From contig OX419755.1 of the NCBI GenBank assembly GCA_948567375.1, positions 3,601,001 to 3,665,000 on the forward strand: a stretch of DNA of 64,000 nt, in the 5' to 3' direction. Origin of the DNA: Lunularia cruciata (taxonomy: Eukaryota > Streptophyta > Marchantiopsida > Lunulariales > Lunulariaceae). Numbering within the stretch: position 1 is the first letter of the stretch; every line of letters begins with the position of its first letter. This document shows, piece after piece, positions 62,101 through 64,000 of this stretch. Both the position numbers and the translations under genes were made by a program. A model generated the notes under the pieces. It worked only from the letters and a program-made list of their open reading frames with translations. It ran no database searches and had not been told where the DNA came from.

Positions 62101-62835
62101 TGAGGATAGCATAGAAATATAGAAGGGAAAACACAAGTTTCACACTCAAACTTTGGTGCCCCAAGGGAGCACCTTCTCTTTATTAAATAGCCAAAGAGTA
62201 TCTCTTCCAAAGATGCTCCACCATAGGATTAGGTATATGGATAGGTGACCTATGAGTGAGCTCCACCCTTAAATTACTTGCTTGGATGGGTGACATGTCA
62301 ATCTTGGTCCCATCTGGTTGGTCAAACAGGCTTTGACCAAAGAGAATCTTTTAGGAAATCTTCTTGTAGGAATCTTAGAATCATGTGAGCGAGGTATTGT
62401 TGGAAAGCTCTCAGTGAGACAAAGCAAAGGGAGGGAAAGGACAGCCTTTCTTCCATGGGGGGAAAGGAGTACACATTCTAAAGGCTTAATTCATCCATTT
62501 AGGACTCCAAAATTACCTTTGAAGTTTTTAGGTCTATTATGGTTTCTACCCCATTAGTATAAGTGCTCTTTTGGTGATACCTCTACTTGATCTCCTTCAT
62601 CTATTATGTGGACCATCCTTCCAAATATCACAAACCCAAATTCTACCTTCAGATCATATGTCTAGCTATTGATTCTAAAGTCTTCAAGCATGTTTTGGTT
62701 TTTGGCCAATTAGTAGAAGTACTCTTTTGTTGATACCTCTATCTGATCTACTTAGTCCATCATGTATAATATCCTCCCAGAATTTACCAAACCAAATTTT
62801 ATTTCTAGATCATATGCCTAGCTATTGGTATTACA
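62101..62835 (-). repeat. 3' LTR of gypsy element B (minus orientation)
   Basis: On the minus strand it begins TGTAATACCAATAGC (62835 downward) and ends GCTATCCTCA at 62101, with TG...CA borders and a length of 735 bp. It directly follows a purine tract (62850-62836) and directly precedes the broken integrase of element A, so both ends are fixed by context. Inside there is a tandem duplication with a period of about 156 bp. Confidence 0.65.
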
Positions 62836-62838
62836 AAC
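62522..62838 (-). repeat. Tandem duplication (about 156 bp period) in the LTR of element B
   Basis: On the plus strand, ATTAGTATAAGTGCTCTTTTGGTGATACCTCTA (near 62554) recurs as ATTAGTAGAAGTACTCTTTTG... (near 62710), and AGATCATATGTCTAGCTATT recurs as AGATCATATGCCTAGCTATT. The copies differ at many positions. Confidence 0.7.
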
Positions 62839-62850
62839 CTCTCTCCTTTT
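62836..62850 (-). other. Polypurine tract of gypsy element B
   Basis: The minus strand reads AAAAGGAGAGAGGTT immediately before the TGTAATACC start of the LTR. This is the position and composition expected for the plus-strand primer of reverse transcription. Confidence 0.6.
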
Positions 62851-63070
62851 AAGACACAACGTCCTTGTTGCAAAGCTGCCTCTCAAAAGATTTCACTTAC
62901 ACTAGTGTGTGGATCAAGTTGGCTATTGGCTCCCATGTTGTCTCATATAGTGGATAACCTTTCCATTGTATAAGATATTCTACATGCGAGTGACAAGTAC
63001 CATGGATGCATTTCTTGAGAATGCATTCAACTTCGTATTCCTCTATGCCATCAATGAGTGTTGGGCAAGG
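62851..63070 (-). other. Spacer between integrase and LTR of gypsy element B
   Basis: About 220 bp of non-coding sequence between the end of pol and the polypurine tract. No ORF or repeat is recognised. Confidence 0.5.
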
Positions 63071-64000
63071 TCAAATGTCTTGTATGGAGGGATAGTGGCC
63101 TGATTGGGGTGCATATCTGCATAGTAGGGAGACATGGAACACTGGATGGATCTTTATGTGTAGTGGTAGCTTGAGGTGATAGGCCACAACATCAATTTGA
63201 TGAAGAATGAGAAAAGACCCAATAAAACGAGGTCTAAGCTTGCAAGGGCCAACTAATGTGAGGTTGGTTATTGATAGCCAAAACTGATCTCCCACCTAGA
63301 ACTCCATGTCCTATGGTGTGCATATTGCTTTTGTCAATTTTTGGCAATCTACAACCTATTTTTGGCATTCTCCATGCCTTGTTGGATTCTCAAAACAAAA
63401 GAGTTGATAGCATCAACCTTGGTAGTCACTGGACAGATCCTCATCAAGCTCAAAGATGTAAAAGGATGCTTGCCATACATGAGGAAGAATGGTGTAACTT
63501 GGGTGGAGGCATGTACTGAATTGTTGTGGGCAAATTCCACCAATGGAAGTAAATTGTCTCATCTCTCTTGCTCATCTAACGTGAAGCCCCAAAGCATATC
63601 TTCAATAGTGCGATTAGCCCACTCTGTTTGGCCATTAGTCTGTGGATGGTAAGCCATGGACATGGCCAATTTGGTTTTGAAGTGTGTTCTCTAAAATAGA
63701 CTAGTAAATTGAGTGCTTGTATCGGCGATGAGCACTCTAGATAAGTCATGGTGAGTGAAGATTGCATCTAAGTACAATGAGCTAGTTGCAGAGCCGTCAC
63801 ATCCTTGGTGGTAGGGCGTACATGAATCATTTTGTTGAGTCAATCAACAAATACTATGATGGAGTCTAATCTTGAGGTGGTCTTGGGAAATTCATAGACT
63901 AGATCCATACTCACTTGTTCCCAACATTGCATAGGAGTAGGGAGGGGTTGAAGGAGCTTGATTAGAGGCTTTGTTCTATTGACAAAGTAGGCAGCTACAA
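63071..64000 (-). mobile_element. Ty3/gypsy retrotransposon B, integrase C-terminal part (runs off the window)
   Basis: On the minus strand, reading from 64000 downward, integrase core residues appear: AMSMAYHPQTNGQTEW near 63655-63610 (partly frameshifted), then VEFAHNNSVHASTQVTPFF at 63540 and LMYGKHPF. The C-terminal part has GDQFWLSI near 63290, RPRFIGSF near 63230 and HPVFHVSLL near 63140, which matches the gypsy integrase tail just before a chromodomain. Two or three frameshifts divide it. Reverse transcriptase and the other LTR must lie beyond 64000. With its LTR at 62101-62835 it forms the 3' half of an element nested in element A. Confidence 0.85.

Overview
The window looks like nuclear DNA of a land plant. 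Three genes have spliceosomal introns with GT/AG borders and one is intronless. All four match plant protein families: MTHFR, an LHT8-type amino-acid transporter, a PRISE-type enone reductase, and a plant tandem-BRCT repair protein. The rest is AT-rich and full of decayed transposons, including a Harbinger-type DNA transposon and Ty3/gypsy elements. The species cannot be read from the sequence. A non-seed plant such as a bryophyte is a guess from the compact introns and is not demonstrated. No prokaryotic, organellar or active viral gene was seen, nor any RNA gene that can be supported.

Layout. 1-2206 holds the last five exons of methylenetetrahydrofolate reductase (+). 2207-8000 is intergenic, with a microsatellite and two copies of a dispersed repeat, here called family A. 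8000-9500 holds a broken Harbinger transposase with a 213-bp tandem duplication. 9500-15620 is degenerate transposon-like DNA with two minisatellite-like arrays and a 228-codon ORF (-). 15620-29900 is mostly gene-poor, with two CpG-rich islands (about 17.15-17.52 and 26.6-26.9 kb) and a few exon-like scraps. 29945-33322 is a complete five-exon LHT8-like transporter (+). 36105-37247 is a complete intronless PRISE-type reductase (+) with a recognisable promoter. 40684-50281 is a complete eight-exon gene (-) for a 1798-residue tandem-BRCT protein. 50300-57900 is gene-poor. 58000-64000 holds a decayed gypsy element (+) whose integrase is interrupted by a second gypsy element in the opposite orientation that runs off the window.

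All intron phases of the three spliced genes were followed by hand. Each predicted coding length is a whole number of codons: 260 C-terminal residues of MTHFR, 583 for the transporter and 1798 for the BRCT protein. The four genes do not form a cluster or pathway: one-carbon metabolism, amino-acid transport, enone/steroid reduction and DNA-damage signalling are unrelated jobs.

The most novel signals are in the non-coding DNA. A roughly 0.25-0.5-kb repeat (family B) appears three times, at 37.93-38.43 (+), 40.42-40.68 (-) and 52.56-53.08 (-). Two copies face each other between the convergent PRISE and BRCT genes. Family A is another dispersed repeat, with a GGGGCT/AGCCCC hairpin. The LTR-like DNA of the first gypsy element carries four GAAGCTTC palindromes that resemble heat-shock elements.
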